Part shown: positions 7,585 to 16,367 of the stretch, in pieces
How positions within the stretch are numbered: the first letter of the stretch is position 1
Layout: each line of letters begins with the position of its first letter
DNA from: Halomonas alkalisoli
GTDB taxonomy: Bacteria > Pseudomonadota > Gammaproteobacteria > Pseudomonadales > Halomonadaceae
Direction: 5' to 3'
Length of the DNA stretch: 64,000 nucleotides
Assembly: GCF_021412585.1 (NCBI RefSeq)
Contig: NZ_JAKCMI010000041.1
Coordinates: 248,001 to 312,000, forward strand
Program-made: the position numbers and the translations under genes
Notes under the pieces: generated by a model
The model's input: only the letters and a program-made list of their open reading frames with translations
Told to the model about the DNA's origin: nothing
Database searches by the model: none

Positions 7585-8442
7585 CTAGCCATAGCGCCGC
7601 CGCACATGGTCGAGATAGCCGCCCGGGGTAAAGCCGGTGACGGCCTTGAAGTCATGAATGAAGTGCGACTGGTCGAAGTAGCCGGCAGTAAAGGCGGTAT
7701 CGGTCAGTGAGCTGGCTGCCCCGCCCTGCTTGATCAGCTCGCGGCTGTGGGCGACGCGCAGCAGCCGGGCGTAGCGCTTGGGCGAGAGCCCCACGTGGTG
7801 CTGGAACAGCCGCTCCAGCCGGCGCTGGCCGAACGGCAGTTCGGTCACCAGCTCAGCGATACTGGCCTGGCCATGACGACGCTGCAGCCAGCCAAGCGAT
7901 GCCACCAGGGCCGGCACCTCCGGTGCTTCGTGCCGCCGTAGGCGTTCAAGCAGGTAGCCCTCCAGCAGCGCGATGCGACCCGCCAGATCGGGCGTCTCAT
8001 GCAGTTGCTCGTGCAGCGCTTCGAGCTCGAGCCGGCGCAAGGCATCGCCCGGTGTCAGTTCCCCACCGGCCAGGGCTGCAAGCGCTTCGCCGACAAAGGG
8101 ATATGCCATGCCCGGCAGGAAGTGCACGCCGAGCAGGTCGAGCGTTTCCCCCACCGCCAGCCGCGCCGTGCGCTGCTTGGGGCCGTCGACCCAGCAACCG
8201 CCTCCCACCCGCTTGCCATCGCGTTCGAGCGCACCGCCGAAGTTGAACAGCAACCCCGCGGCACCGTCCGGATGCAGCAGCTCGTCGCCGCCCCTCCCCC
8301 TGGCCAGCCAGTAGCACTGCACGTAGGGGCGCAGCGCTGCACTGGGCGTGAAACACCGGAGCACAAGAGAGGCGGACACCTGCGGCGCAGACCCAAAATG
8401 CCCGAGGCTGTCAGTCAGGTGAGACCGGGGAACTCCATTCAT
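7585..8442 (-). CDS. AraC-family regulator
   Basis: This is a 285-aa regulator. Its N-terminal region (LRPYVQCYWLARG, then LLHPDGAAGLLFNFGG) matches the small domain found in a large group of AraC proteins of unknown ligand. The C-terminal 100 residues hold two helix-turn-helix motifs: SIAELVTELPFGQRRLERLFQHHVGLSPKRYARLLRV and LTDTAFTAGYFDQSHFIHDFKAVTGFTPGGYL. It is monocistronic and divergent from ndh. The target is unknown. Confidence 0.88.
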   Translation of the reverse strand: MNGVPRSHLTDSLGHFGSAPQVSASLVLRCFTPSAALRPYVQCYWLARGRGGDELLHPDGAAGLLFNFGGALERDGKRVGGGCWVDGPKQRTARLAVGETLDLLGVHFLPGMAYPFVGEALAALAGGELTPGDALRRLELEALHEQLHETPDLAGRIALLEGYLLERLRRHEAPEVPALVASLGWLQRRHGQASIAELVTELPFGQRRLERLFQHHVGLSPKRYARLLRVAHSRELIKQGGAASSLTDTAFTAGYFDQSHFIHDFKAVTGFTPGGYLDHVRRRYG

Positions 8443-8537
8443 GTTCGAAGCCTTTCAGCGTAAGGGAGTGCCGTCCGGGGCCGGCCAATCGAAGCGTACC
8501 TGGCGCTGTCCCTGACATCGGGAAAAAATGTACAACG

Positions 8538-8550
8538 ATTCTCATATTCC
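8538..8550. promoter_or_regulatory. Possible Fur-like half-site before ndh
   Basis: GATTCTCATATTC matches 10 of 13 positions of the Fur consensus portion GATTATCATTATC, about 60 bp before the ndh start. The other part of the palindrome is poorly conserved, so this is only a candidate. Confidence 0.25.
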
Positions 8551-8610
8551 AGCGGTAAAGTAGAGGCCCCTTTTTCAATTGCATAATCTCTCATCCTGAC
8601 GGAGCAATAC

Positions 8611-9909
8611 ATGGACAAAACGCGAATGGTGGTGGTCGGCGGTGGCGCCGGCGGACTCGAGCTGGTGACTCGCCTCGGCCGGCGCCTGGGACGACGCGGC
8701 AAGGCAGAGATCACGCTCATCGACCGCAATTCCACGCATATCTGGAAACCGCTGCTGCACGAGGTCGCCACCGGGGCGCTGGATTCCAGCATCGACGAGA
8801 TCTCCTATCAGAGCCATGCTCAGCTCAATGGTTATCGCTTCCAACGAGGCACGCTCCATGGCCTCGACCGCGATGCCCGCCAGCTGCGCCTGGCGCCGGT
8901 GCTCGACGACCACGGCGAGGAGGTGCTCCCGGCGCGCACCCTGGAGTACGACCTGCTGGTGCTGGCACTGGGCAGCGTGAGCAACGACTTCGGCACGCCC
9001 GGCGTCGCCGAGCACTGCCATTTTCTCGACAGCCCGGCCCAGGCCGAAGCCTTCCGCCACGACATGCTCAATACCTTCCTGCGCTATAGCGACCCCGAAC
9101 GGCGCCTGCACCCCCGGCTCACCGTCGGTATCGTCGGCGCCGGCGCCACCGGCGTAGAGCTCTCGGCGGAACTCTACGATGCCTCGCGCATGCTGCACAG
9201 CTACGGCTTCACCGAGATGGACAGCCGCCACCTTGAAGTCCACCTGATCGAGGCGGCGCCGGACGTGCTCCCGGCCCTGCCCGAGCGCATTCGCGAGGCC
9301 GTGCGTACCGAGCTTGAACGCCTGGGCGTGCAGGTGCATACCGGCACCCGGGTGGTGTCCGTCGAGGAGGGTGCCATCGTCACCGCCGACGATCAGCGCA
9401 TCGAGACAGACCTCAACGTGTGGGCCGCGGGCATCAAGGCACCCGAGGTTCTGCGCGATCTGGGCCTGACCCTGGACCGCAACCAGCGCATCAAGGTGGA
9501 GCCGACGCTGCAGAGCGTCGACGACCCCAATATCTTCGTCTTCGGCGACTGTGCCAGCTGCCCGCAGCCGGACGGCTCCATGGTGCCGCCGCGAGCCCAG
9601 GCCGCCCACCAGCAGGCCCAACGGCTCTACAAGAACCTGGTCGCCCGGCTCGAGAGCGGTACGCTCAAGCCGTTCCGCTACCGCGACCGCGGCTCGCTCA
9701 TCTCACTGGCCCACTTCGAGGCGATCGGCAGCCTGATGCGTGGCGCCTCGGCGCGCAGCCTGTTCATCGAGGGGCGTCTGGCCAAGTTCTTCTACGCCTC
9801 GCTCTATCGCATGCACCAGCGCGCCATCCACGGCACGGCCAAGACCGCGCTGATCCTGCTCTCGGACGGGCTCAACCGCTTCATTCGCCCGCGCATGAAG
9901 CTGCACTGA
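8611..9909 (+). CDS. ndh: Type II NADH:quinone oxidoreductase (NDH-2)
   Basis: NDH-2 oxidises NADH and reduces membrane quinone without pumping ions. It is a peripheral flavoprotein on the inner face of the membrane. At 432 aa it has the usual length. The FAD Rossmann loop is VVVGGGAGGLEL near residue 8, and the NADH loop is VGIVGAGATGVELSAEL near residue 170. The FAD-closing segment is NIFVFGDCASCPQPDGSMVPPRAQAAHQQA, whose AQAAHQQ is typical of quinone-reactive NDH-2. The C-terminal stretch (FFYASLYRMHQRAIHG) is the membrane-anchoring region. A CGGAG site precedes ATG 8611. Confidence 0.93.
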   Translation: MDKTRMVVVGGGAGGLELVTRLGRRLGRRGKAEITLIDRNSTHIWKPLLHEVATGALDSSIDEISYQSHAQLNGYRFQRGTLHGLDRDARQLRLAPVLDDHGEEVLPARTLEYDLLVLALGSVSNDFGTPGVAEHCHFLDSPAQAEAFRHDMLNTFLRYSDPERRLHPRLTVGIVGAGATGVELSAELYDASRMLHSYGFTEMDSRHLEVHLIEAAPDVLPALPERIREAVRTELERLGVQVHTGTRVVSVEEGAIVTADDQRIETDLNVWAAGIKAPEVLRDLGLTLDRNQRIKVEPTLQSVDDPNIFVFGDCASCPQPDGSMVPPRAQAAHQQAQRLYKNLVARLESGTLKPFRYRDRGSLISLAHFEAIGSLMRGASARSLFIEGRLAKFFYASLYRMHQRAIHGTAKTALILLSDGLNRFIRPRMKLH

Positions 9910-9955
9910 TCCAGCAGGTCGAAAAACTACAATTCTGCCGCTAGCGGCCGGACTA

Positions 9956-9989
9956 GGGTGGGACTCCATTCATTTCTGGAGCCCCACCC
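9956..9989 (+). other. Hairpin abutting the start codon of the AhpD-like gene
   Basis: Arms GGGTGGGACTCCA (9956-9968) and TGGAGCCCCACCC (9977-9989) pair at 12 of 13 positions around an 8-nt loop. The right arm ends one base before ATG 9990. No ribosome binding site is visible between hairpin and start. There is no T-run, so a simple terminator for ndh is unlikely. Confidence 0.65.
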
Positions 9990-10448
9990 ATGCGCATGAA
10001 TTATTTCGCCGCCAGCCCCGCCGGCCTCAAGGCCATGCTCGACCTGCAGAACCATGTTCACAAGACAGCGGCAGATGGCGAACTCAGCGATGGCCTGCTG
10101 GCGCTGGTCTATACCCGGGTTTCGCAGATCAACGGCTGCGCCTACTGCATCGACATGCACACCAAGGACGCACGCAAGGCCGGTGAAACCGAGCAGCGGC
10201 TCTATGCCCTGAGCGCCTGGCGCGAAACGCCCTTCTACACCGAACGCGAGCGTATCGCCCTGGCCTGGGCCGAGGCCCATACCCTCATCGCCGGCCGCGG
10301 CATCGACGAGGCGCTGTTCGAGGCTACCCGCGAGCACTTCTCCGAGAAGGGCCTGACCGACCTCACCCTCGCCATCTGTACCATCAATGCCTGGAACCGT
10401 CTGGCCATCGGCTTTGCCGCCGATGCCGGCAACTACCAACCCGCATGA
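9990..10448 (+). CDS. AhpD-like carboxymuconolactone decarboxylase family protein
   Basis: This is a 152-aa alkylhydroperoxidase-like protein. SQINGCAYCIDMHTKDARKAGE carries the CxxC-x3-H motif (cysteines near 50 and 53) that gives AhpD-type proteins peroxidase activity through a redox-active disulfide. The family feature TDLTLAICTINAWNRLAIGF is at the C-terminus. The gene follows ndh by 80 bp on the same strand but lies behind a strong hairpin and has no obvious Shine-Dalgarno sequence. It is probably an antioxidant accessory protein. Confidence 0.85.
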   Translation: MRMNYFAASPAGLKAMLDLQNHVHKTAADGELSDGLLALVYTRVSQINGCAYCIDMHTKDARKAGETEQRLYALSAWRETPFYTERERIALAWAEAHTLIAGRGIDEALFEATREHFSEKGLTDLTLAICTINAWNRLAIGFAADAGNYQPA

Positions 10449-10558
10449 CGATTTGGTCGCGAGTTACCCTACGCCATCGGCTCAGTACACCAGGCTCACA
10501 GCCTGCTCGCCATTCGGCTCGTCGGTAAACGTCCTCAATCGGCGCTGTAACACTTAGA

Positions 10559-10591
10559 GGCATACCTCGCTGTACACAGCGGTGGTATGCC
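10559..10591. terminator. Bidirectional hairpin between convergent genes
   Basis: The outer arms GGCATACC / GGTATGCC and inner arms CGCTGT / ACAGCG form a long, slightly bulged hairpin between the AhpD-like gene (stop 10448) and nat (stop 10612). No T-run follows on either strand, so termination is inferred from position only. Confidence 0.45.
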
Positions 10592-10611
10592 GCTCCATGC
10601 CCTGATCGACC

Positions 10612-11514
10612 TCAGGTACCGAGTTGCTCGCCTTCAGATGACATCTCGGCGAGCGACTTGGCCCGCCGCAGCAACGCGGTCTCCTGCTCCGGTGCGAGCA
10701 CCAGTCCGAACCGCTCGCGCAGTACCTGGGGCAGTGCGTCTGCATCGATCCGACGCAGTTCCGGCGCCTCACCCGGACGAAATACCTTCAACTCCAGGTC
10801 CGTTAACGCCAGGCGCTCCTCTGCCCCGTTGTGCTGGGCCACGATGCGCCGCACGAACGGCGAGGCCGGATGATGGGAGACGAGATAGTTTTGCTCTTCA
10901 AAGTCGGCACGATAGTAGGGCTCGTCGCTGAACTGGTAGAGGTTGAACCAGCCGTCATGACGACGGTGACGCAGCAGCCAGTACCCCAGCGGTGAACGCT
11001 CCAAACGGTATTCCCAGCGGCCATGGCGTACTTCGACACCCTCCTCGAGCGATATCGGCTCACGCGGCCCAACGTTGCCGACCCCGACATCGACCAGCCA
11101 CTGACGCCCCGCCACGGTCACGTTGAGGATCGTGTGCCCAAGGGGTGTCACCTTGCTCGCAGCATCGCCCATCAGTATCCGCGCACTGCGCCCCTCGACG
11201 ACGAAGCCGAGTCGGTCCAGCACTGTCCCGAACAGGGTGTTCTGTTCGTGGCAGTAGCCACCGCGCCGCCGCCGCACCAGCTTGTCCTGCAGGCTCTCCA
11301 GGTCGAGGCGAATCTCGCCGCCGGTGGCGATCTCCAGATTTTCGAAGGGCACCGCCGCGAGATGCGCCCGCTGCAGATCGCGCAGCGTATCCAACGTCGG
11401 CGCTAGCGAACCGCGATAGTCGATACGCGCCAGGTAGGCGTCGAGGTCGAGCGGCGATGTCTCCCATTGGGCCGTGTCGTGAAGATCGGATTGCAGAAGA
11501 GTAGTAGCTGTCAT
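10612..11514 (-). CDS. Arylamine N-acetyltransferase
   Basis: NAT enzymes transfer acetyl from acetyl-CoA to arylamines, hydrazines and related xenobiotics in the cytosol. The catalytic triad is visible: C88 in RRRGGYCHEQN, H127 in LGHTILNV and D142 in WLVDVGVGN. The family usually has F or Y after the catalytic Cys; here it is H. At 300 aa it is slightly longer than the usual 275-285. AAGGAG precedes the start at 11514. A SoxR-type promoter lies about 93 bp upstream, suggesting induction by redox-cycling compounds. Confidence 0.92.
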   Translation of the reverse strand: MTATTLLQSDLHDTAQWETSPLDLDAYLARIDYRGSLAPTLDTLRDLQRAHLAAVPFENLEIATGGEIRLDLESLQDKLVRRRRGGYCHEQNTLFGTVLDRLGFVVEGRSARILMGDAASKVTPLGHTILNVTVAGRQWLVDVGVGNVGPREPISLEEGVEVRHGRWEYRLERSPLGYWLLRHRRHDGWFNLYQFSDEPYYRADFEEQNYLVSHHPASPFVRRIVAQHNGAEERLALTDLELKVFRPGEAPELRRIDADALPQVLRERFGLVLAPEQETALLRRAKSLAEMSSEGEQLGT

Positions 11515-11606
11515 GTTCCAAGACTCCTTATGCCCGCGACACCACGTCGCTGATGGCGATGCCTGGCCAGCCCATTCAAGGCCGGGCGATTATCCGGAGC
11601 CTAATA

Positions 11607-11624
11607 CCTCAAGTTAAGTTGATA
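11607..11624 (-). promoter_or_regulatory. SoxR box in the nat promoter
   Basis: CCTCAAGTTAAGTTGATA matches the E. coli soxS operator (CCTCAAGTTAACTTGAGG) at 15 of 18 positions. Read on the minus strand, TTGATA and TAGGCT flank it as -35 and -10 with a 19-bp spacer, the over-long spacing diagnostic of SoxR/MerR-activated promoters. It points toward nat. soxR itself is at 61730. Confidence 0.65.
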
Positions 11625-11754
11625 TCAATACCGCATCGTCCTATCGCCCCCATAGCGGCCGTTAATGCCTCGCTCAATGACCGTGCATGATGATCACTCC
11701 ATTGCAGCACCGTTACCTGTGAGCGGCACAATGCCATGTCTCGCTCGCGAGAAC

Positions 11755-12771
11755 TCAACCCACCAGGGCCTTGCGCAGCCCCCCGAAGCGTCGCCGGTAC
11801 TGGGCCGGGGTCAGGCCGACCTTGCGCCGGAATAGCCGGCCGAAGAAGGCGCCGTCCTCATAGCCCACCGCCTCGGCGATGGCATCCACCGGCGTCTTCT
11901 CGGTCTCCAGCATCTGCTTGGCCTCTTCCAGGCGCAGGGTATGCACGTATTCCATGGGCGTCAGGCCGGTGGCCTTCCTGAAGCGACGATGGAAGCTGCG
12001 CTCGCTGAGGCCGGAAACCTCGATCAAGGCAGCCACCGGCGAAGGCTCGTCGTAGTGTTCGGCGATCCACGTCTGGCAGCGCGCGATGACGGCATCCTCG
12101 GCCTGGCGGGTGCGCGCCAGCATGGCGAAGGGAAGCTGGCCGGCCGCATGCCAGTCGATCAGGAACAGCTTGGCGAGATGCATCGCCTCATCGACACTCG
12201 CCAGGCGCGCGACGAGATAGAGCGCCAGGTCGCTCCAGGAGGTGCCGCCCCCCGCCATGACCAGGCGACTCCCGGTGCCGCCGATCACCAGGGCTCGATG
12301 CGGATGCACCCGCACGTCCGGATAGCGACCCAGCACATCGCAGTAGGCCCAGTGCGTGGTGGCATCCTCGCCCCGCAGCAGCCCCGACTCGGCCAGCAAC
12401 AGGGCGCCGGAACAGGCGGTCGCCAGGATGGTGCCGTTGGCATGGCAGCGCTTGAGCCACTCGACCTCCTCGGCATAGCGGCCCTCGAGCACCGCCTCGG
12501 GCGGCAGCATGATCTCGGGGATGCACACCACGTCGGGCACCCAATCCAGGCCGGCGTCGGGAACGATGCGCACGCCATTGGCGATGGTCAATTCACGATT
12601 GCCGGTACGAGCGACCACCTGCGGCACGAACAGCGGCTCACCGGCCTTGCCCTCGATCAGGGCGGGCCAGTCGCGTCCCGCCGCGGCGAAGACATCGTAA
12701 ACCCCGTACAGGGTGGAAGCCGCCACTTCAGGAATTGCCAGCAATGCGATGGTGGGTTTCTGCATCGACAT
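11755..12771 (-). CDS. GlxA-type AraC regulator with DJ-1/PfpI domain
   Basis: This is a 338-aa regulator. Residues 5-200 form a DJ-1/PfpI-like domain with the nucleophile-elbow cysteine in ATACSGALLLAESGLL, as in GlxA/FtrA/ArgR-type regulators. Residues 225-330 form the AraC DNA-binding domain (PSPVAALIEVSGLSERSFHRRFRKATG, then DAIAEAVGYEDGAFFGRLFRRKVGLTPAQYRRRF). It is divergent from an Rv2258c-like methyltransferase, 104 bp between starts, so that gene is the likely target. The ligand is unknown. Confidence 0.9.
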   Translation of the reverse strand: MSMQKPTIALLAIPEVAASTLYGVYDVFAAAGRDWPALIEGKAGEPLFVPQVVARTGNRELTIANGVRIVPDAGLDWVPDVVCIPEIMLPPEAVLEGRYAEEVEWLKRCHANGTILATACSGALLLAESGLLRGEDATTHWAYCDVLGRYPDVRVHPHRALVIGGTGSRLVMAGGGTSWSDLALYLVARLASVDEAMHLAKLFLIDWHAAGQLPFAMLARTRQAEDAVIARCQTWIAEHYDEPSPVAALIEVSGLSERSFHRRFRKATGLTPMEYVHTLRLEEAKQMLETEKTPVDAIAEAVGYEDGAFFGRLFRRKVGLTPAQYRRRFGGLRKALVG

Positions 12772-12875
12772 GGCGGAAACCGCCGGTTTTTGTCCGTAGG
12801 GACTTCAGTGTAGCCCAGCCGGGAGCGCCAGAATGGATGCGCCAATGCACACAACAAGACCTGTGGAGAACCGCC

Positions 12876-13973
12876 ATGACTGCCCAAGCCAAACCTTCCG
12901 TTAACGACGCCTTCGACGCCTCCCGCGCCGCCGACTTCGAGAACCGCTTTGTTCGAGCCCTCAACGAGGGCGCCATGCTGCAGCTGATTTCATTGGCCCA
13001 CCGCAGCGGCCTGCTTGGCCACCTGGCCGACGGCGAGCCAGTGACCAGCAGCGAACTTGCCGCCAAGGCCAAGCTCGATGAGCGCTACGTGCGCGAGTGG
13101 TTGGGCGGCGCGACGGTCGCCGCCCTGGTCGAGCACAACCCGCAGGCCATGACCTATCGCCTTCCCCCCGAACACGCCACGCTGCTGACCGACGGCGGCG
13201 AGGCCAATCTCGCCGTGTTCTCCCAGTACCTGCCACTGATGGGCCAGGTGGAAGACGACGTGCTGGCCTGCTTCCGCCACGGTGGCGGCGTGCCGTACTC
13301 GCGCTATGCCCGTTTCCATGAGGTCATGGCCCAGGACAGCGGCCAGACCGTGCTGCCCGTGCTGCTGGATGCCATCCTGCCCCTGGCACCGGAGCTGCCG
13401 GACAGGCTGGCGCAAGGCATCGACGTACTCGACCTGGGCTGCGGCCGCGGCCTGGCGCTGATGAAGCTCGCCGAACGCTTCCCCAACAGCCGGTTTATGG
13501 GCTACGACCTCTCTGCGGAGGCCATCGGCTGGGCGACGGAGCGTGCCGCTCGCCTGGGCCTGGCCAACCTGCGCTTCGAGGAGCGCGACCTGAGCGACTT
13601 CGACCGCACGGCTCCGGCACAGCGCTACGATCTGGTTACCACCTTCGATGCCATCCATGACCAGGCCCACCCGCTGAACCTGCTCAAGGGTGTCCGCCGC
13701 ACCCTGCGCGAGGATGGCGTCTACCTGGCCCAGGATATCCACTCGTCCAGCCACCACCACGGCGACCGCGACCACCCCATGGGCACGCTGCTCTACACCC
13801 TGTCGATCATGCACTGCATGAGCGTCTCCCTCGCCCAGGGCGGCGAAGGGCTGGGCACGATGTGGGGCCGGGAGAAGGCACGGGAGTATTTCGGCAAGGC
13901 CGGCTTTGGCAACATCGAGGTGCACCAGTTGCCCCACGATATCCAGAACGACTACTGGGTGCTCAGGCCTTGA
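12876..13973 (+). CDS. SAM-dependent methyltransferase (Rv2258c-like)
   Basis: This is a 365-aa class I methyltransferase. The N-terminal winged helix (MLQLISLAHRSGLLGHLADGEPVTSSELAAKAKLDERYVREWL) is followed by a Rossmann fold with the SAM-binding motif IDVLDLGCGRGLALMKLAERFPNS and post-motif LRFEERDLSDFD. The arrangement matches the Rv2258c family, whose substrate is not established. I chose ATG 12876 with GTGGAG upstream; the longer reading from 12735 would overlap the divergent regulator promoter. A DQAHPLNLLKGVRRTLREDG stretch fits the usual helix after the active site. Confidence 0.85.
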   Translation: MTAQAKPSVNDAFDASRAADFENRFVRALNEGAMLQLISLAHRSGLLGHLADGEPVTSSELAAKAKLDERYVREWLGGATVAALVEHNPQAMTYRLPPEHATLLTDGGEANLAVFSQYLPLMGQVEDDVLACFRHGGGVPYSRYARFHEVMAQDSGQTVLPVLLDAILPLAPELPDRLAQGIDVLDLGCGRGLALMKLAERFPNSRFMGYDLSAEAIGWATERAARLGLANLRFEERDLSDFDRTAPAQRYDLVTTFDAIHDQAHPLNLLKGVRRTLREDGVYLAQDIHSSSHHHGDRDHPMGTLLYTLSIMHCMSVSLAQGGEGLGTMWGREKAREYFGKAGFGNIEVHQLPHDIQNDYWVLRP

Positions 13974-14018
13974 GCCGTTCGCCGACAACAAGGCCCTGTT
14001 TGGCTCTGCGGCCCCGGC

Positions 14019-14858
14019 TCAATGCTCCAGGCCCACCGCCTGGCCGGTGACGACGATGCCGCCAGTAAGCGGGACATCCACCTGCAGGCGGCTGGGCCGG
14101 CCCATGGCCTCGCCCTGCCGGATCGTCAACTGGGCAGGCGCCTGTAGCAGGCCGGCATCGCGCAGGTAGCCACCCAGCGCCGCGGCGGCCGCACCGGTGG
14201 CGGGGTCTTCCACCACACCGCCCACCGGGAACGGATCACGGGCGTGGAAGTGCCCTTCGCTCTCGCGCCATACCAGCTGCAGCGTGGTCAGCCCTTCACG
14301 CAGCATCAGCGCCTTGAGACGCTCGAAATCGTACTCGAGCCGTTCGAGGCGCTGCTGCGTCTTGCATGCCAGCACCAGGTGCCAGGCCCCGGCATAGGCC
14401 CGCGCCGGCGGAATCTCGAGATCGAGTTCGTCCACCTGCCAGCCAAGCAGTTCGCACACCGTCTCGACCAATTCAGGCTCGGCGGGACGATAGTCCGGCG
14501 CGACCGATACCAGCGAAGCCCGCCACTCCCCTTCCACCTGGTTGACGGTGACGCTCACCTCGCCCACCGCCGTATCGAGCAGGTAGCTGCCCGCCCCGCT
14601 CAGCCGGCCCATCTGCACGCCGCCGGCCACCGTGGCATGACCGCAGAAGCTCACCTCCGCCTCGGGGCTGTAGTAGCGCACCGTCCGACGCGCACCCTTG
14701 GCCGGGGCAATGAAGGCGGTTTCGGAATAGCCCACCTCTGCAGCGATACGCTGCATCTCGGCCGGCTCGGGCAACACATCGCCCAGCCACACCCCGGCGG
14801 GGTTGCCGCCGCTGGGGGCATCGGTAAAAGCCGCCAGGCGATAGAGAGTGCCGCTCAT
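14019..14858 (-). CDS. PhzF-family isomerase
   Basis: This protein, 279 aa, has the two-lobed diaminopimelate-epimerase fold of PhzF. The conserved general-acid/base glutamate is E46 in GYSETAFI. The other hallmark motifs are SFCGHATVAGG near residue 70 and EDPATGAAAAALGGYL near residue 216. Members outside phenazine clusters have no assigned substrate, and no phenazine genes are nearby, so only the family is named. AAGGAG lies 9 bp before the start codon at 14858. Confidence 0.9.
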   Translation of the reverse strand: MSGTLYRLAAFTDAPSGGNPAGVWLGDVLPEPAEMQRIAAEVGYSETAFIAPAKGARRTVRYYSPEAEVSFCGHATVAGGVQMGRLSGAGSYLLDTAVGEVSVTVNQVEGEWRASLVSVAPDYRPAEPELVETVCELLGWQVDELDLEIPPARAYAGAWHLVLACKTQQRLERLEYDFERLKALMLREGLTTLQLVWRESEGHFHARDPFPVGGVVEDPATGAAAAALGGYLRDAGLLQAPAQLTIRQGEAMGRPSRLQVDVPLTGGIVVTGQAVGLEH

Positions 14859-15290
14859 GGGAAGCTCCTTGAGTTCATGTGGTTGCCTGACATTGTGGTT
14901 TGAAAAAGAGGGACAGAACAGGACTCACCTCACTTATCACCGAAGTAATGGCCGATTGATCACGATAGTTGAATAAACAATTACACTTAGGGAAGCGCTG
15001 AATAAATCGGCGAGCGGGATGAAGCACAAGGCGCACGGAGCACAGAAACCGGAGCCTATGGGGTATAGGTGAGGATTTCGAGCACCGCGCAACGCCGTGA
15101 TTCGATCGCGCAGACATTTATGCAGTGTTTCCTTAGCGCTCCAAGTTGAGATTTAGCCTGGTTATTTGGCAGGCAACAAGAACGACGTCTACGTTTAAAC
15201 ATCTCCCGACCGAAGCGCCAAGCACTACTGAGAAGGGCTTTGCCAAAAAGTAATTTCTGAAGCCAGAACAAACCAAAAATTGGGTGACCC
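14859..15290. other. Non-coding gap holding a dispersed repeat
   Basis: No credible gene lies in this 432-bp gap. It holds the PhzF ribosome binding site, one full copy of the dispersed element (14987-15135), and about 150 bp before the VOC gene in which I see no recognisable feature. Confidence 0.6.
14987..15135. repeat. Dispersed intergenic element, copy A (149 bp)
   Basis: The ends are imperfect terminal inverted repeats: TTAGGGAAGCGCTGAATAAA from the left and TAAGGAAACACTGCATAAA from the right. After the left end comes TCGGCGAGCGGGATGAAGC, shared in diverged form with copies at 21689 and 29948 (GTCGGCGAGCGA, GTCTTCGAGCGA). AACGCCGT near the right end is also present in copy C. There is no coding capacity, consistent with a small non-autonomous palindrome-ended intergenic element. 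Confidence 0.7.
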
Positions 15291-15641
15291 ATGAAAGTCA
15301 AACGCATCATGGCCAACACGGCGACATCGGATATCGACAAGGCTGCAGCCTTCTATGGGGAAATCCTGGGCCTCGAGCTGCTCATGGATCACGGCTGGTT
15401 TCGAACATACGGCTCTGATGAAAAGATGACCGTACAGTTGAGCTTCGGCACCGAGGGTGGCTCCGGCACGCCGGTGCCCGATCTCTCCATCGAAGTCGAC
15501 GATATCGAAGCGGCGCTGGCTCGCTTCGAGAAGGCGAACGTGCCCATTGAGTACGGCCCTGCCAGCGAGCCCTGGGGCGTGCGGCGATTCTATGTCCGCG
15601 ACCCGTTCGGCAAGCTCATCAACGTCTTGCAGCATGAGTAA
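15291..15641 (+). CDS. VOC-superfamily (glyoxalase-like) protein
   Basis: This is a 116-aa single-module VOC protein. ANTATSDIDKAAAFYGEILGLELLMDHG is the first beta-alpha-beta unit, and DLSIEVDDIEAALARFEKANVPI followed by RRFYVRDPFGKLINVLQHE is the second. VOC proteins include glyoxalase I, dioxygenases and antibiotic-binding proteins. The acidic residue in INVLQHE and a probable partner in the first strand could bind metal. It stands alone between the repeat element and a GNAT gene; the substrate is unknown. Confidence 0.8.
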   Translation: MKVKRIMANTATSDIDKAAAFYGEILGLELLMDHGWFRTYGSDEKMTVQLSFGTEGGSGTPVPDLSIEVDDIEAALARFEKANVPIEYGPASEPWGVRRFYVRDPFGKLINVLQHE

Positions 15642-15773
15642 GCGAACTCACTCAGGCAGGCATCACCTGTCTGGCTCGACTTGGAATCGAGGCCGACATC
15701 GCGAATTATCAGCCTATTGAGCCCTGAGCTCATGTCCATAGTCCGTGATATCTGTACATGAAAGGCTGAAGCG

Positions 15774-16307
15774 ATGTTGCCCACCAACATAGTAACGACA
15801 CGGCTTTCCCTCCGTGAACCGCGCGTCTCCGACGCCTCCCGCCTCTTTCGCGCATACACCACGGATACGGAAGTTACGCGCTTCTTGGTATGGCGCCCGC
15901 ACAAGGCGATAACCGAAGCCGAGGAATTCATCGCCACCTGCATCGAAGCCTGGGGAGATCGCACGCATTTTCCCTACGTCGTCACTCTCGCCGGTAATGA
16001 GCAAGAGCCCATCGGCATGGTGGAGGCACACCCCAAGGGCCATACGGTCGATATGGGCTATGTCCTGGCGCGCCAATTCTGGGGGCAAGGCATCATGACA
16101 GAAGCGCTGGCCGAGCTGACCGAGCGCTGCCTGGCACAGCCCGAGTATTATCGGGTTCAGGCCACATGCGATGTCGAGAACCTGGCTTCCGCTCGCCTAT
16201 TGGAAAAAGCGGGCTTCTCGAGAGAAGGACGGCTCGAGCGGTACGCCTTGCATCCGAATATCGGTCCAGAGCCCAGAGCATGCTTCATGTATGCCCGCTG
16301 CCGATAG
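15774..16307 (+). CDS. GNAT N-acetyltransferase (RimJ/RimL-like)
   Basis: This is a 177-aa acetyltransferase. Key segments are TTRLSLREPRVSDASRLFRAY at the N-terminus, then GYVLARQFWGQGIMTEALAELTERCL (acetyl-CoA binding, with QGIMTEA in place of the common RGxGxA loop), and TCDVENLASARLLEKAGFSREGRLERY. These match the RimJ/RimL and small-molecule branch. ATG 15774 is preceded by AAAGG. A diverged, broken copy lies downstream at 16663, so the pair arose by tandem duplication. Confidence 0.87.
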   Translation: MLPTNIVTTRLSLREPRVSDASRLFRAYTTDTEVTRFLVWRPHKAITEAEEFIATCIEAWGDRTHFPYVVTLAGNEQEPIGMVEAHPKGHTVDMGYVLARQFWGQGIMTEALAELTERCLAQPEYYRVQATCDVENLASARLLEKAGFSREGRLERYALHPNIGPEPRACFMYARCR

Positions 16308-16367
16308 CTAGGCCATACTGCAGCGGATGGTGCGGCCAAACCAGACGAGAAAAACATGGAGCGCCTC

